Assembly (NCBI GenBank): GCA_036964625.1
Contig: JBALTG010000024.1
Span: 1-46,956 of the forward strand
DNA: 46,956 bases
From: Motiliproteus sp036964625
GTDB taxonomy: Bacteria > Pseudomonadota > Gammaproteobacteria > Pseudomonadales > Balneatricaceae
Direction: 5' to 3'
Shown: piece by piece, positions 14,699 through 23,165 of the stretch
Numbering within the stretch: position 1 is the stretch's first letter
Layout: each line of letters begins with the position of its first letter
Notes under the pieces: model-generated
What the model was told of the DNA's origin: nothing
Seen by the model: the letters and a program-made list of their open reading frames with translations, nothing else
Database searches by the model: none
Translations under genes and position numbers: made by a program

Positions 14699-16072
14699 TT
14701 ACCTGTCTTGGGTGTCGATCACCAGCGAATAACTTGTCTTGCGCCCGCCGCTGGGGGCTTTTTGGAGTGCGCCACGGGCGATGAGGTCGGTGATATCGTG
14801 GCAAGCTGTGTCCTGCTGGCATTTTGCGATTTTAGCCCATTTTGTCGACGTCAACTTGCCGTTAAATCCATCGAGTAGTCTGTTTAGCATCTTGATCTGA
14901 CGCGGGTTCAGGGTGACCTCCTTGAAGCGTTGCCAGAAGCGTGCCTTTTCAAGCGTGGCATCCAGCGTTTGCTGCGCGGTATCGATCGCACGCACCTGGC
15001 AATTCAGGAACCATTCCAGCCATGAGCTCACATCGAGTTCGCCTTTCTGCGAGAGTTCTATGATCTTGTCATACGCGTTGCGCTCCTTGCGGATTTGCGC
15101 CGACATACTGTAAAACCGTTGGCTGCTTTGCTCGGCACGGGCTAGCGTCATGTCGGCAATGGCGCGCGCGATTCTGCCATTACCATCATCGAACGGATGA
15201 ATGGTCAGAAACCATAAATGCGCAAGCCCTGCAACGAGCACAGGGTCGGTGTCTACAGGGTTTTCGAACCAGTTCAGAAATTTCTGCAGTTCATCGGGCA
15301 CGCGCTCCGCGGGCGGGGCTTCGAAATGCACGGTTTCTTTGCCAATTGGCCCGGAGCGAACCCCCATAGGCCCGTTACTGTCATTCCGCCAATTCCCGAC
15401 AATAATTTTTCTCATGCCACTGCGGCCTGTGGGGAAAAGCGCTGTGTGCCAGCTAAACAGACGCTGCACTGTGAGCGGCTGCGCATAGTTGTCGGTCGCG
15501 TCTAGCATCATATCGACCACGGCGTCTTCATTGCGGTCGGAGGGGACGAGGCCACCGATCTCCATACCGAGCCGCCGTGCAACGGACGACCTGACTTTTT
15601 CTGGGTCGTATGCTGTCTCTCTGATCTCTGTGGATTTGACGAGGTCTTGTGTTAAGGTTTGCAGGTGGACTTCATTGCGAGCCTCGGCATCTATTCCGTC
15701 CAGCCCTTTGCAGAGTCTTTCATGTGCGTGAGAAGCCCGCATCAGCGGTTCGCTGAGACGCTCTTCAACCCAAGTTAACGAAGGCCAGTCCGACCTTTCC
15801 CACAAAAAGCCAGGGTGTCCGGTTCGAGTTCTATCGGATTCCCGCAGCATTTTGCTTGCGAGAGGTCGGCTTTCGATTGCGCTTGCCGCCGATTCGACAT
15901 GCAATAGGTATGACACTTTGGCAATCATGCCCCTGATTGAGGGAGTGTCCTCAAGCACGGCGGAACTCCTAATCCGACGTAAGCCTAACCCTTTGACACA
16001 GGCTTTATGTGATGCCTGTCGACCAATGGTGCTTTTAATCAGTGTGACACGTATGCGTTCAGCGTCGGTCAT
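14699..16072 (-). CDS. Ribosomal protein L30 / Fic domain fusion protein
   Basis: A 457-residue single open frame. Residues 1-60 are a complete ribosomal protein L30 (IRVTLIKSTIGRQASHKACV, GLGLRRI, EDTPSIRGMIAKVSYLLHVE), with GGAGG 9 bases before the ATG. A linker of about 28 residues follows, then a Fic protein homologous over its whole length to the upstream neighbour (from LWERSDWPSLTW). The Fic motif HPFDDGNGR is at 292-300, and a C-terminal winged helix ends the protein. Fic enzymes usually transfer AMP to target hydroxyls. The class II inhibitory motif (S/T)xxxE(G/N) is degenerate: STEIRE at 147-152, with Arg in place of Glu. No other spc-operon gene is nearby, so the L30 part is ectopic. 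GAA TCG at the L30 end suggests a lost stop (TAG to TCG); this is inference. Confidence 0.85.
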   Translation of the reverse strand: MTDAERIRVTLIKSTIGRQASHKACVKGLGLRRIRSSAVLEDTPSIRGMIAKVSYLLHVESAASAIESRPLASKMLRESDRTRTGHPGFLWERSDWPSLTWVEERLSEPLMRASHAHERLCKGLDGIDAEARNEVHLQTLTQDLVKSTEIRETAYDPEKVRSSVARRLGMEIGGLVPSDRNEDAVVDMMLDATDNYAQPLTVQRLFSWHTALFPTGRSGMRKIIVGNWRNDSNGPMGVRSGPIGKETVHFEAPPAERVPDELQKFLNWFENPVDTDPVLVAGLAHLWFLTIHPFDDGNGRIARAIADMTLARAEQSSQRFYSMSAQIRKERNAYDKIIELSQKGELDVSSWLEWFLNCQVRAIDTAQQTLDATLEKARFWQRFKEVTLNPRQIKMLNRLLDGFNGKLTSTKWAKIAKCQQDTACHDITDLIARGALQKAPSGGRKTSYSLVIDTQDR

Positions 16073-16142
16073 TTCCCTTGCCTCCTTTCTATATATCCGT
16101 ACTCATGGGTAGCGCTATCGCGAAAGTGCGAAGAAAAATCCT

Positions 16143-17246
16143 TTAACGGAGCATCAGTGAGTAACTCGTGCTGCGCCCGCCGCCGGGGTCTTTTTGGAGT
16201 GCGCCGCGAGTGATGAGATCAGTGATGTCGCGGTAAGCTGTGTCTTGCGAGCATTTTGCGATCGTAGCCCATTTTGTCGACGTCAGCTTGCCTTCAAAAC
16301 CATCAAATAATTTATTGAGGATCTTAATCTGGCGTTCATTAAGGGATTCCTCGGCAAAACGATGCCAGAAACGCGCTTTCTCCAAGACAGCGCCGATGGT
16401 GTGGTCTGCGCCTTCAATCGCACGCAGCAGGCAGTTCAAGAACCATTCCTGCCAGAGAGTGATATCCAGCTCGCCTTTTTGCGTCCGCTCCAACATCGTG
16501 TAATAGTCTTCCCGTTCGCGTCGGATTTGTGCAGACATGCTGTAAAAGCGCTGACTGCTTTGATCGGCGCGCGCCAGCGCCATGTCGGCAATGGCACGAG
16601 CGATTCTACCGTTGCCGTCAGCGAAGGGGTGGATGGTGACAAATCTCAAATGGGCCAATCCGGCAGTTAGCAGCGGAACGGCCTCGCCGGGACTTTCGAA
16701 CCAGTCCAGGAATTGTTGCATTTCGTGGGAGATACGTATCGCGGGCGGGGCCTCATAATGGACCTTCTCCCGGCCAATCGGACCGGAGACGACTTGCATC
16801 GGACCGGTGGCATCATCACGCCAGTCCCCGGTAACAATCCTGCTCATGCCGCTGCGCCCGGTCGGGAATAATGCTGCGTGCCAGCCAAACAGGCGCTCTT
16901 TAGTGAGATTGCCTTTATAGTCACCGGTCGCATCCATCATCATTTCGACCACGCCCTCGACATCATGGTCTGCCCTGACAAGCCCGTTGATCTGGATGCC
17001 GAGTCGCCGGGCGATCGAGGATCGAACCTGATCGCGCGGGAGGATCTCGCCTTCAATCTCGCTCGACTTGATGACATCCTCTGTCAAGGTACTGAGATGT
17101 GCTTCGCAGCGCTGGTCGAAGCCAAGCGATTCCATCTTGCCGAGCAATCGACCTTGTTGGTGCGATACACGCGCGAGTAGGGGGGACAGGTGCTGCGCGT
17201 CCCACGTCAGGTTTGGCCAATCACTGCTTTCCCAAAGGTAAACCAC
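16143..17246 (-). CDS. Class II Fic family protein
   Basis: A 367-residue Fic protein. The N-terminal helix carries a canonical inhibitory motif SSEIEG (residues 61-66, (S/T)xxxE(G/N)), the catalytic motif HPFADGNGR is at 206-214, and a winged-helix DNA-binding-like domain closes the protein (KWATIAKCSQDTAYRDITDL). The family AMPylates protein targets and is auto-inhibited by the glutamate of the first motif. The start is GTG at 17246 (VYLWESSDW), with GGAG 6-7 bases upstream. It is followed after 70 bases by the L30-Fic paralogue on the same strand, probably in one transcript. No separate antitoxin gene is seen. Confidence 0.9.
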   Translation of the reverse strand: MVYLWESSDWPNLTWDAQHLSPLLARVSHQQGRLLGKMESLGFDQRCEAHLSTLTEDVIKSSEIEGEILPRDQVRSSIARRLGIQINGLVRADHDVEGVVEMMMDATGDYKGNLTKERLFGWHAALFPTGRSGMSRIVTGDWRDDATGPMQVVSGPIGREKVHYEAPPAIRISHEMQQFLDWFESPGEAVPLLTAGLAHLRFVTIHPFADGNGRIARAIADMALARADQSSQRFYSMSAQIRREREDYYTMLERTQKGELDITLWQEWFLNCLLRAIEGADHTIGAVLEKARFWHRFAEESLNERQIKILNKLFDGFEGKLTSTKWATIAKCSQDTAYRDITDLITRGALQKDPGGGRSTSYSLMLR

Positions 17247-17319
17247 GCTAATCTCCTTATATTCTGCGTAGATTATGCCTGTTGGTCACCGTATCGACAA
17301 GGTTAATATCCGCATAAAA

Positions 17320-17348
17320 CGCGGAGTAAGATCGAGTTATTCTCCGCG
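17320..17348. promoter_or_regulatory. Hairpin/operator candidate upstream of fic
   Basis: CGCGGAG (17320-17326) and CTCCGCG (17342-17348) form a perfect 7-base inverted repeat, with partly pairing TAA/TTA inside. It overlaps a second dyad, CCGC-N7-GCGG, formed with the left flank. It lies about 75 bases upstream of the Fic GTG start, where an autoregulating winged-helix protein could bind. Confidence 0.4.
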
Positions 17349-17510
17349 AATGGGGTCTTCTCCGGTCTTATGGGTTTTTTTTCCACCGGCCTCCTGTTTA
17401 GGAAGATTTCGATAATCCAGGTCCAAGAAGAAAAAACATACCGAAAATCTGTCCAAGCTTAGAGTAACTTTTCGTACCGTTGGGCTTCAGACCCCATAAC
17501 AAGTAAATTT

Positions 17511-17540
17511 GTCGATCTGAGTATGGAGCTTCATTACTCA
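17511..17540. repeat. 30-base palindromic repeat, copy 2
   Basis: Starts GTCGATCTGAGTATG and ends TTCATTACTCA. Same orientation as the copy at 14603-14632, with the GAGTA-N12-TACTC dyad conserved. The two copies bracket the Fic gene pair. Confidence 0.55.
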
Positions 17541-17707
17541 ACCACAGCCCCCCATCCGAATACCGCCGTTAAAACCTTAGCGTACAATATTGTCCGTTTC
17601 GTGCGGTGACCCCTATTAACCCGCCGGATTAATAACCAGCCATCGTCGCTGCAGGACGCTATCGCGGGCAATGGACGCACCCAGGCAACACGTGAGTCGC
17701 GTCAAGA

Positions 17708-18991
17708 TCAGTGCGCCTGGCGTTTCTCCGCCTTAAACTGTTTAGATTGAATACCGTGCTTTTTCAGCAGGGTCTGCAGGTGGGAGCGGTTGAGCTCCAG
17801 TTTCTGAGCCAGTTCGGTGACGTTGCCGGCCATCTGTGACAAGCCCTGTTCAAGATAACTTTTTTCCGCCGCATCGCCAGCGGCCCGCTTGCATTCACTC
17901 AGGTTCAACGGCTTCTCAGGGGCCTCTGCCACTGCAGCTGACGCCGCTTTGAAAGACCGTACTGACGGAGGCAGGTGCTCCAGGTCGGCGGCACGCTCAG
18001 CCAGACAGGAGAGTCGGAAGATGATATTGCGCAGCTCACGGATATTGCCCGGATACGAATAACCCAGCAGGAAGGTACGCAGCCGTGGAGCTAGCTGGAG
18101 AGGTGAGCGCTGCAGTTTTTCAGCCGCCTCATCACAGAAAAAATCAATCAACAGCGGAATTTCATCCTGTCGTTCTCGCAAGGCCGGCAGGGTTACCTGG
18201 ATCACGCTGAGCCGGTAATAGAGATCTTCGCGAAAAGAACCCTCTTGGGACATCTTTAGCAGATCTCTATTGGTAGCAGCGACGATACGGGTGTCGATAT
18301 TGAAAACCTCATCGGAACCGACCCGCTGAATCTCACTCGATTGCAGTACCCGTAACAGTTTGACCTGCCCCTGCAACGGTAGCTCGCCCACCTCATCGAG
18401 AAAGATACTGCCGCCGTCGGCACTCTCAAACTTGCCCCGACGATCACTTGTGGCACCGGTAAAGGAGCCCTTCTTATGGCCGAACAGTTCCGATTCAATC
18501 AGGTTTTCAGGGATCGCCCCGCAGTTGACGGAGATAAACTGCTGGTCCGCTCGGCTCCCGTTGGTGTGCACCAGTTTAGCCATCAACTCCTTGCCGGTGC
18601 CGCTCTCACCATCAATAAGTACAGGCAGATCGGTGGGCGCCGCCTTCTCGGCGATCTCCAACGCTTCCAGTAACGCCGGACTCTCTCCGAACACCCCTTC
18701 GAAGGTGAAGCTGCGATCGATCAGTTCCTGACGCCGTTGTTTGGCACTCTTATGCAGCGGAGCCAGTGCTTCCGCCGTTGGCGACTGTTCCTCCTCGGCC
18801 CCTTTGAGTCGCTCATGCCTGGACAGCAGCATCACTTCGCTTCGCAACGCCGCCACCTGGGCCATTAGTTTCTGCTTGTCTTCTGGATCTAATCCAGCAG
18901 ACCAGCGCAGGTTTGAACGTAACACCTCGATTTTTTCGATCAGGCCTCCATAGGCGGCGCTGGAGGTCTGTTTGCGGAAAAGACTTTTCAT
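17708..18991 (-). CDS. Sigma-54-dependent activator without receiver domain
   Basis: A 427-residue enhancer-binding protein. The AAA+ domain spans about 95-330: Walker A GESGTGKE (128-135), the sigma-54 contact loop GSFTGA (175-180, a Ser variant of GAFTGA), Walker B GGSIFLDE (193-200), and RNIIFRL/YPGNIRELRN further on. A Fis-type helix-turn-helix ends the protein (NVTELAQKLELNRSHLQTLL). The first 90 residues are a short charged, partly coiled-coil region rather than a phosphoacceptor receiver, so its input signal is not classical two-component. Its ATG overlaps the ABC exporter stop by one base (TAATG), so it is translationally coupled to the secretion operon and probably controls it or its cargo. 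I found no clear sigma-54 promoter (TGGCAC-N5-TTGC) in the window. Confidence 0.9.
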   Translation of the reverse strand: MKSLFRKQTSSAAYGGLIEKIEVLRSNLRWSAGLDPEDKQKLMAQVAALRSEVMLLSRHERLKGAEEEQSPTAEALAPLHKSAKQRRQELIDRSFTFEGVFGESPALLEALEIAEKAAPTDLPVLIDGESGTGKELMAKLVHTNGSRADQQFISVNCGAIPENLIESELFGHKKGSFTGATSDRRGKFESADGGSIFLDEVGELPLQGQVKLLRVLQSSEIQRVGSDEVFNIDTRIVAATNRDLLKMSQEGSFREDLYYRLSVIQVTLPALRERQDEIPLLIDFFCDEAAEKLQRSPLQLAPRLRTFLLGYSYPGNIRELRNIIFRLSCLAERAADLEHLPPSVRSFKAASAAVAEAPEKPLNLSECKRAAGDAAEKSYLEQGLSQMAGNVTELAQKLELNRSHLQTLLKKHGIQSKQFKAEKRQAH

Positions 18992-21900
18992 TACCCCCCC
19001 AGTTGCTTCTGAACCAGTTGATAGTACATCCCCTTACGGTCCAGCAGCTGCTGGTGGGCACCCTCTTCGACAATTGCACCTTCATAAAGCACCAGAATTT
19101 TGTCGGCATTCATGACGGTACTGAGTCGGTGGGCGATCACCACCGCGGTTCGCCCCTGGAGAATATGTTGCATGTTTTTGAGGATATTGCTCTCTGACTG
19201 GGTATCCAGGGCCGAGGTCGCCTCGTCAAAAATCAACAGACGGGGATCGTGATAGAGGGCCCGGGCGATGCAAAGGCGCTGCATCTGGCCTCCCGACAAC
19301 CCCATACCCCGCTCCCCCACCATCTGTTCATAGCCCAACGGCAGTGCCGAAATAAACCCATGGGCATCGGCCATCTTGGCCACCTCGATGGTGCGGCCAC
19401 GATCCGGGTTCTCATCGCCCGCTGCGATATTCTCGGCCACGGTACCCGAAAACAGCAGATTGGACTGCATCACATAGCCGATCTGAGCCCGGTAATACTC
19501 TTTATCAACCAGTTTAAGATCGTAGTCATCCACTAATATTTTACCCTCGGTGGGGGGATAGAACCCCACCAGCATCTTGGCCAGAGTGGTCTTGCCGGAG
19601 CCACTCTGACCCACAATGGCGATCATCTCCCCTGCTTTGATGTCACAGCTAACGTTCTCCAGCACATAGGCACTCTCCTTGCCGCCATAACGGAAATAGA
19701 CGTTTTCCAGACGGATATCGCCGCGAATATCCGGCAACAGCACCCGACTGGAAATATCTTCCGGCTTCTGTTCCGGCTCCAAGTCCAGCACATCTCCCAA
19801 CCGCTCCATCGCCACGCCGGCTTCATGCAACTCATCCCACAACCCCACCAGCCCCATCAGCGGCGCCATCACACTGCCCATCAGCATATTGAAGGCGATC
19901 AGCTGACCGATAGTCAGCTGCTGGTTCAGAACCAGGGTAGCCCCGACCCAAAGCACGATGATGGAGGTCGCTGAATTGAGTATCTGACCGCCCGTCGATA
20001 CCAGGGCGATAAATTTTTGGGCGTTGTACTGCACCTCCAGCGCCTTGGCATATTTCTTTTCCCACTTGATCCGCATGGCACGCTCGATCCCCATCCCCTT
20101 GATGGTTTCGGCGCCACTGAGGGACTCCATCAGCACCGATTCGGCATCGGTGGTGGTTTCGAAGCTGCGGCGGGCGTAGTGCTTGATTCGTGGTGTTATC
20201 GATACGGTCAGCACCAGGATCGGTATCAGCATCAGCATCAGGATCAGGGTCATCTTAACGTTGTAGATAAACAGCACGGTAAAGTAGATGAACACCATCA
20301 TCAGGTTGAGAATGGTGCTAATGGTCGATTCGGTGAGAAAATCCCGGATCGTCTCGTTCTCCTGAAACCGGGCGAAGATATCCCCGGTGCGGCGTTTACT
20401 AAAGAATGACAGCGGCAGCGAAATAGTATGCTTATAGAATTGCGACATCATGCTGAAATCGAGATTACGCACCAGGAAACTCGACAGAAACGCCCGCATC
20501 ACCGAGGTCAACTCGATAAATAGGTGGGTAATCACCAGCCCCACGATCAAAATAAACAACAGATCATAGTTCTGGTGCACCACCACCTTATCCAGCACAT
20601 TCTGCATGATCACCGGCGGCGCCACCCCCAACAGCTCGATCACCATGGTCGCCAGGAACAGGTAGCTCAGCAGTGTCTTGTACGGTCTGAGGTAACCGAC
20701 AAAGCGCACCCAGGGCGAACGGGTCGCGGCCAGTTTTGCCAGACTCGGCCCTGGGGTGAACAGCAGACAGGTACCGCTCCAGCCTTTTTCAAACTCATCC
20801 AGGGTCATCTTCTTGAATCCCACCCCGGGATCGGCAACCCAGACCCAGTGTTTGGAGATGCCATAAACAACAATGTAGTGATACCCCTCCCAGTGGACGA
20901 TAAAGGGCAGATCAAAGCCTAACAACGACTGGTAGGTGCATTGAACGCCGCGGGTGCTAAACCCCAGAGATTCTCCGACCTTGGCCAGGCTATCCAGGGT
21001 GGCGCCTTCGGTGGTGACGTTGGCCAACTCGCGTAATTTCCCCAAGGTCAGATTGATGTCATAGTGCTTGCAGATCATCGCTAGGCAGGCAGCACCGCAG
21101 TCCATCTCCTCCGCCTGCTCAACCAGGGGAAAGCGCTTGATGATCCGTTCACCCAGTTTCGGTTTCGAACTCAGGTCCAGCAGCAAGCGGCGGTTGCGGC
21201 GCTCTTTCAATGTCCTCTGGCGCTGCAGTTCCCGCTGATGGAAGCGGATTCGCTCCTCCAGCACCTCCTTCACTTGGCTGTTATGGTCAAGAATAAAGTT
21301 GATGGTCTCTTCTGGAATCACCAACAGAATGCCATCCTCCTGGGCGATGACGGAGGCGAATTGCGCCTGTTTATGCAGACAGGTGTTCTCGCCGAACACC
21401 TCGCCCTGTTCTAGCGTGGCCAGAGGGTATGCGTCCTCCTTGTCCTGGTGTACCACCTTGACCACCCCCTTGCGTACAACATATAGCCGGCGATCCTCCA
21501 GTGAATCCTGCTCCAGAATCACCTGCCCGGCTTTCACCCGCTTGATGCCAAGGGTACGGATATGGGTTTCCATCTCCGTCTTATCGATCTTGCCACGCAG
21601 ATCAAACAGCCGGGTAACGACACCCCCGGCAGCGCTGATAGCTGCGTAGCGAGCAATGAACGTCTGCGCCGGGTCATTGCCGGCCAGGATCCGGCTCAAG
21701 GGTTCGCGTGGGATCAGCAATAATTCGGTCTTGGCCGAAGCACGCACCGAATATTCTTGGACATAGTCAATCAGAATCGACTGTTCGGAGAATACCTCGC
21801 CTTGCTTGCGGACGCCGAGGCTCTTCTCCTTGCCGTTAACCTCGTTGAAAAGCCGCACCGTACCGGATTGCAGCACAAAGATACCCGGGGCGGTATCGCC

Positions 21901-22035
21901 GGTGTTGATCACCGGATCCCCGAATTCAAAGCTTTTCAGTTCGGCAGCAGCGGCCAGAGTCTGCAGCTCCGCGGGATTCAGGGGTGAAAAGATTTCGACC
22001 GATGCCAATAATTCGGCGATGGACTCGGGGCTCAA
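18991..22035 (-). CDS. Peptidase C39 ABC exporter with two cNMP-binding domains
   Basis: Inner-membrane ATP-driven exporter that cuts double-glycine leaders and secretes the cargo. Order: two cyclic-nucleotide-binding-like domains (about residues 10-130 and 145-265); a C39 peptidase with C313 (MDCGAACLAM), H386 (GYHYIVVYG) and D402 (VADPGVG), so the catalytic triad is intact; six membrane helices (about 445-710); and the ATPase with Walker A GQSGSGKTT (Lys near 815), the LSGGQMQR signature and LLIFDEATSAL. I start at TTG 22035, because GGAGG lies 6 bases upstream; an in-frame GTG five codons earlier overlaps that site. Total about 1014 residues. With the HlyD adaptor and outer-membrane channel it makes a complete type I machine. 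Cargo candidate: the double-glycine peptide at 39047. Confidence 0.93.
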   Translation of the reverse strand: MSPESIAELLASVEIFSPLNPAELQTLAAAAELKSFEFGDPVINTGDTAPGIFVLQSGTVRLFNEVNGKEKSLGVRKQGEVFSEQSILIDYVQEYSVRASAKTELLLIPREPLSRILAGNDPAQTFIARYAAISAAGGVVTRLFDLRGKIDKTEMETHIRTLGIKRVKAGQVILEQDSLEDRRLYVVRKGVVKVVHQDKEDAYPLATLEQGEVFGENTCLHKQAQFASVIAQEDGILLVIPEETINFILDHNSQVKEVLEERIRFHQRELQRQRTLKERRNRRLLLDLSSKPKLGERIIKRFPLVEQAEEMDCGAACLAMICKHYDINLTLGKLRELANVTTEGATLDSLAKVGESLGFSTRGVQCTYQSLLGFDLPFIVHWEGYHYIVVYGISKHWVWVADPGVGFKKMTLDEFEKGWSGTCLLFTPGPSLAKLAATRSPWVRFVGYLRPYKTLLSYLFLATMVIELLGVAPPVIMQNVLDKVVVHQNYDLLFILIVGLVITHLFIELTSVMRAFLSSFLVRNLDFSMMSQFYKHTISLPLSFFSKRRTGDIFARFQENETIRDFLTESTISTILNLMMVFIYFTVLFIYNVKMTLILMLMLIPILVLTVSITPRIKHYARRSFETTTDAESVLMESLSGAETIKGMGIERAMRIKWEKKYAKALEVQYNAQKFIALVSTGGQILNSATSIIVLWVGATLVLNQQLTIGQLIAFNMLMGSVMAPLMGLVGLWDELHEAGVAMERLGDVLDLEPEQKPEDISSRVLLPDIRGDIRLENVYFRYGGKESAYVLENVSCDIKAGEMIAIVGQSGSGKTTLAKMLVGFYPPTEGKILVDDYDLKLVDKEYYRAQIGYVMQSNLLFSGTVAENIAAGDENPDRGRTIEVAKMADAHGFISALPLGYEQMVGERGMGLSGGQMQRLCIARALYHDPRLLIFDEATSALDTQSESNILKNMQHILQGRTAVVIAHRLSTVMNADKILVLYEGAIVEEGAHQQLLDRKGMYYQLVQKQLGG

Positions 22036-22063
22036 TGGGCACCTCCTCACGGTTGTAGATCGC

Positions 22064-22228
22064 TAGGAGTCTGTCGGACTTGGCCGATCGTAACGAGGGA
22101 AAGTCGATTTGAGGCAGATTTTTCGATCATCCGAGGCGAATAGCGAGCTATTTAACGAGGGTGATCGTGAAAATATGACCAAATTCGGGTTTCCGCAGTA
22201 GATCAGTGTTAAGTCCGACAGACTCCTA
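22064..22228. mobile_element. 165-base MITE-like element with 18-base TIRs
   Basis: TAGGAGTCTGTCGGACTT (22064-22081) is repeated as a perfect reverse complement at 22211-22228. The outer TA of each end may be a target duplication, as for IS630/Tc1-type elements. There is no coding capacity. It sits in the 260-base gap between the parvulin and ABC genes, about 20 bases upstream of the ABC ribosome binding site, and so is transcribed within the operon. A diverged relative is at 1766-1920. Confidence 0.75.
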
Positions 22229-22295
22229 ACCAGGTTGATTCAATTCAAGCCATAACGGTGACGTAAATCCGCACCGCCGGAGCAGTTAGACGGCA

Positions 22296-23051
22296 TCAGG
22301 GGATTTCGATCAAATGCTCCTGGGTACGATTTTCCAGCCACTGTCGATACACCTGTTTATGCACCGTTTGCCGAGTGTTGTTGTCTAATCGCGCCGGATG
22401 CAGAGCCGTGACCTGAAAGATTTCAAACAACAGACCGTCCTCAGATTCGAAGGGGCCCAGCACGTCACCGGCTGCAGCATTGAAGGCCTTGGCATCCACG
22501 TCATCGGGCAGAGTGCCGCGAGTCAGCTTACCCAACAGTCCCCCTTCTGCAGCGGTGTCGGAGGAGAGAGAGTGCTCACGGGCCAAATCGGTGAAACCGT
22601 CCGGGTCATCTTCCAGCAGCGCACAAAGTTCCTGCGCCTTGCCTTCAGAGTCCACCACGATATGTCGGATCTCGACGGTGTCGAACTTCGGCGAATGCAG
22701 CCGGAAGTACTCTTCAATCGCCTGATCCGAACACACCTCCTCCACCATCTTTTGCTTCAGCAAGCCCTCATGAACGAATTCGGCGTACTCTTCGATGGTC
22801 AATCCCGTATCGGCAAGGTAATCCATCATCTCCTTGGCCCGGTGCAAACCCTGCAGCCGGCGCAGTTGATCCGCCCGCTCCTGTACCTCTTCATCGGTTA
22901 CCGTCAGCCCATGCTTCCGGGCCGCATGCACGGTCAGTTTGTCACTTAGCAGGGGTTCTACCAGCTCCTCGTAGTCCGCCCGGAACCTGAGGATTTTGAC
23001 AAAGTCATCGGAGCTAATCACTTCCTCATCAATTTTCGCTAACACCATCAT
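22296..23051 (-). CDS. Parvulin-type peptidyl-prolyl isomerase
   Basis: A 251-residue protein with an N-terminal SurA/PpiC-like chaperone region (helical, about 1-120) and a parvulin rotamase domain (about 120-225): VEIRHIVVDSEGKAQELCAL, FTDLAREHSLSSDTAAEGGL, LGKLTRG and AFNAAAGDVLGPFESEDG. No signal peptide is visible, so it probably works in the cytoplasm, perhaps keeping the exported precursor or the exporter in shape. Parvulin genes are recurrent companions of C39 exporters with HlyD partners. The start is one of two adjacent ATGs at 23051. It is 114 bases downstream of hlyD in the same operon. Confidence 0.85.
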   Translation of the reverse strand: MMVLAKIDEEVISSDDFVKILRFRADYEELVEPLLSDKLTVHAARKHGLTVTDEEVQERADQLRRLQGLHRAKEMMDYLADTGLTIEEYAEFVHEGLLKQKMVEEVCSDQAIEEYFRLHSPKFDTVEIRHIVVDSEGKAQELCALLEDDPDGFTDLAREHSLSSDTAAEGGLLGKLTRGTLPDDVDAKAFNAAAGDVLGPFESEDGLLFEIFQVTALHPARLDNNTRQTVHKQVYRQWLENRTQEHLIEIP

Positions 23052-23165
23052 GGCACTGCCCTCGCTCGAATCTTATTGGTCTGTAAATCCACATGCTGCG
23101 CAAAATTCAGAGTTCCGTTCCGTAACCACAGACGCCCATTTTTTGCCTCTGGACGCCGACTTCGC

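Larger units (their letters stand above)
17247..17707. other. Gene-free stretch upstream of the Fic operon
   Basis: 461 bases without a convincing gene, between the Fic start and the end of the sigma-54 activator gene. It contains the dyad at 17320-17348 and the second 30-base repeat at 17511-17540. The Fic promoter should lie here, reading leftwards; no unambiguous -35/-10 pair was identified. Confidence 0.4.

Noticed and set aside
15805..15845. tRNA T-arm-like string GGTTCGAGTT in the L30-Fic linker
   Set aside because: Flanking bases do not pair and no tRNA body can be folded around it.
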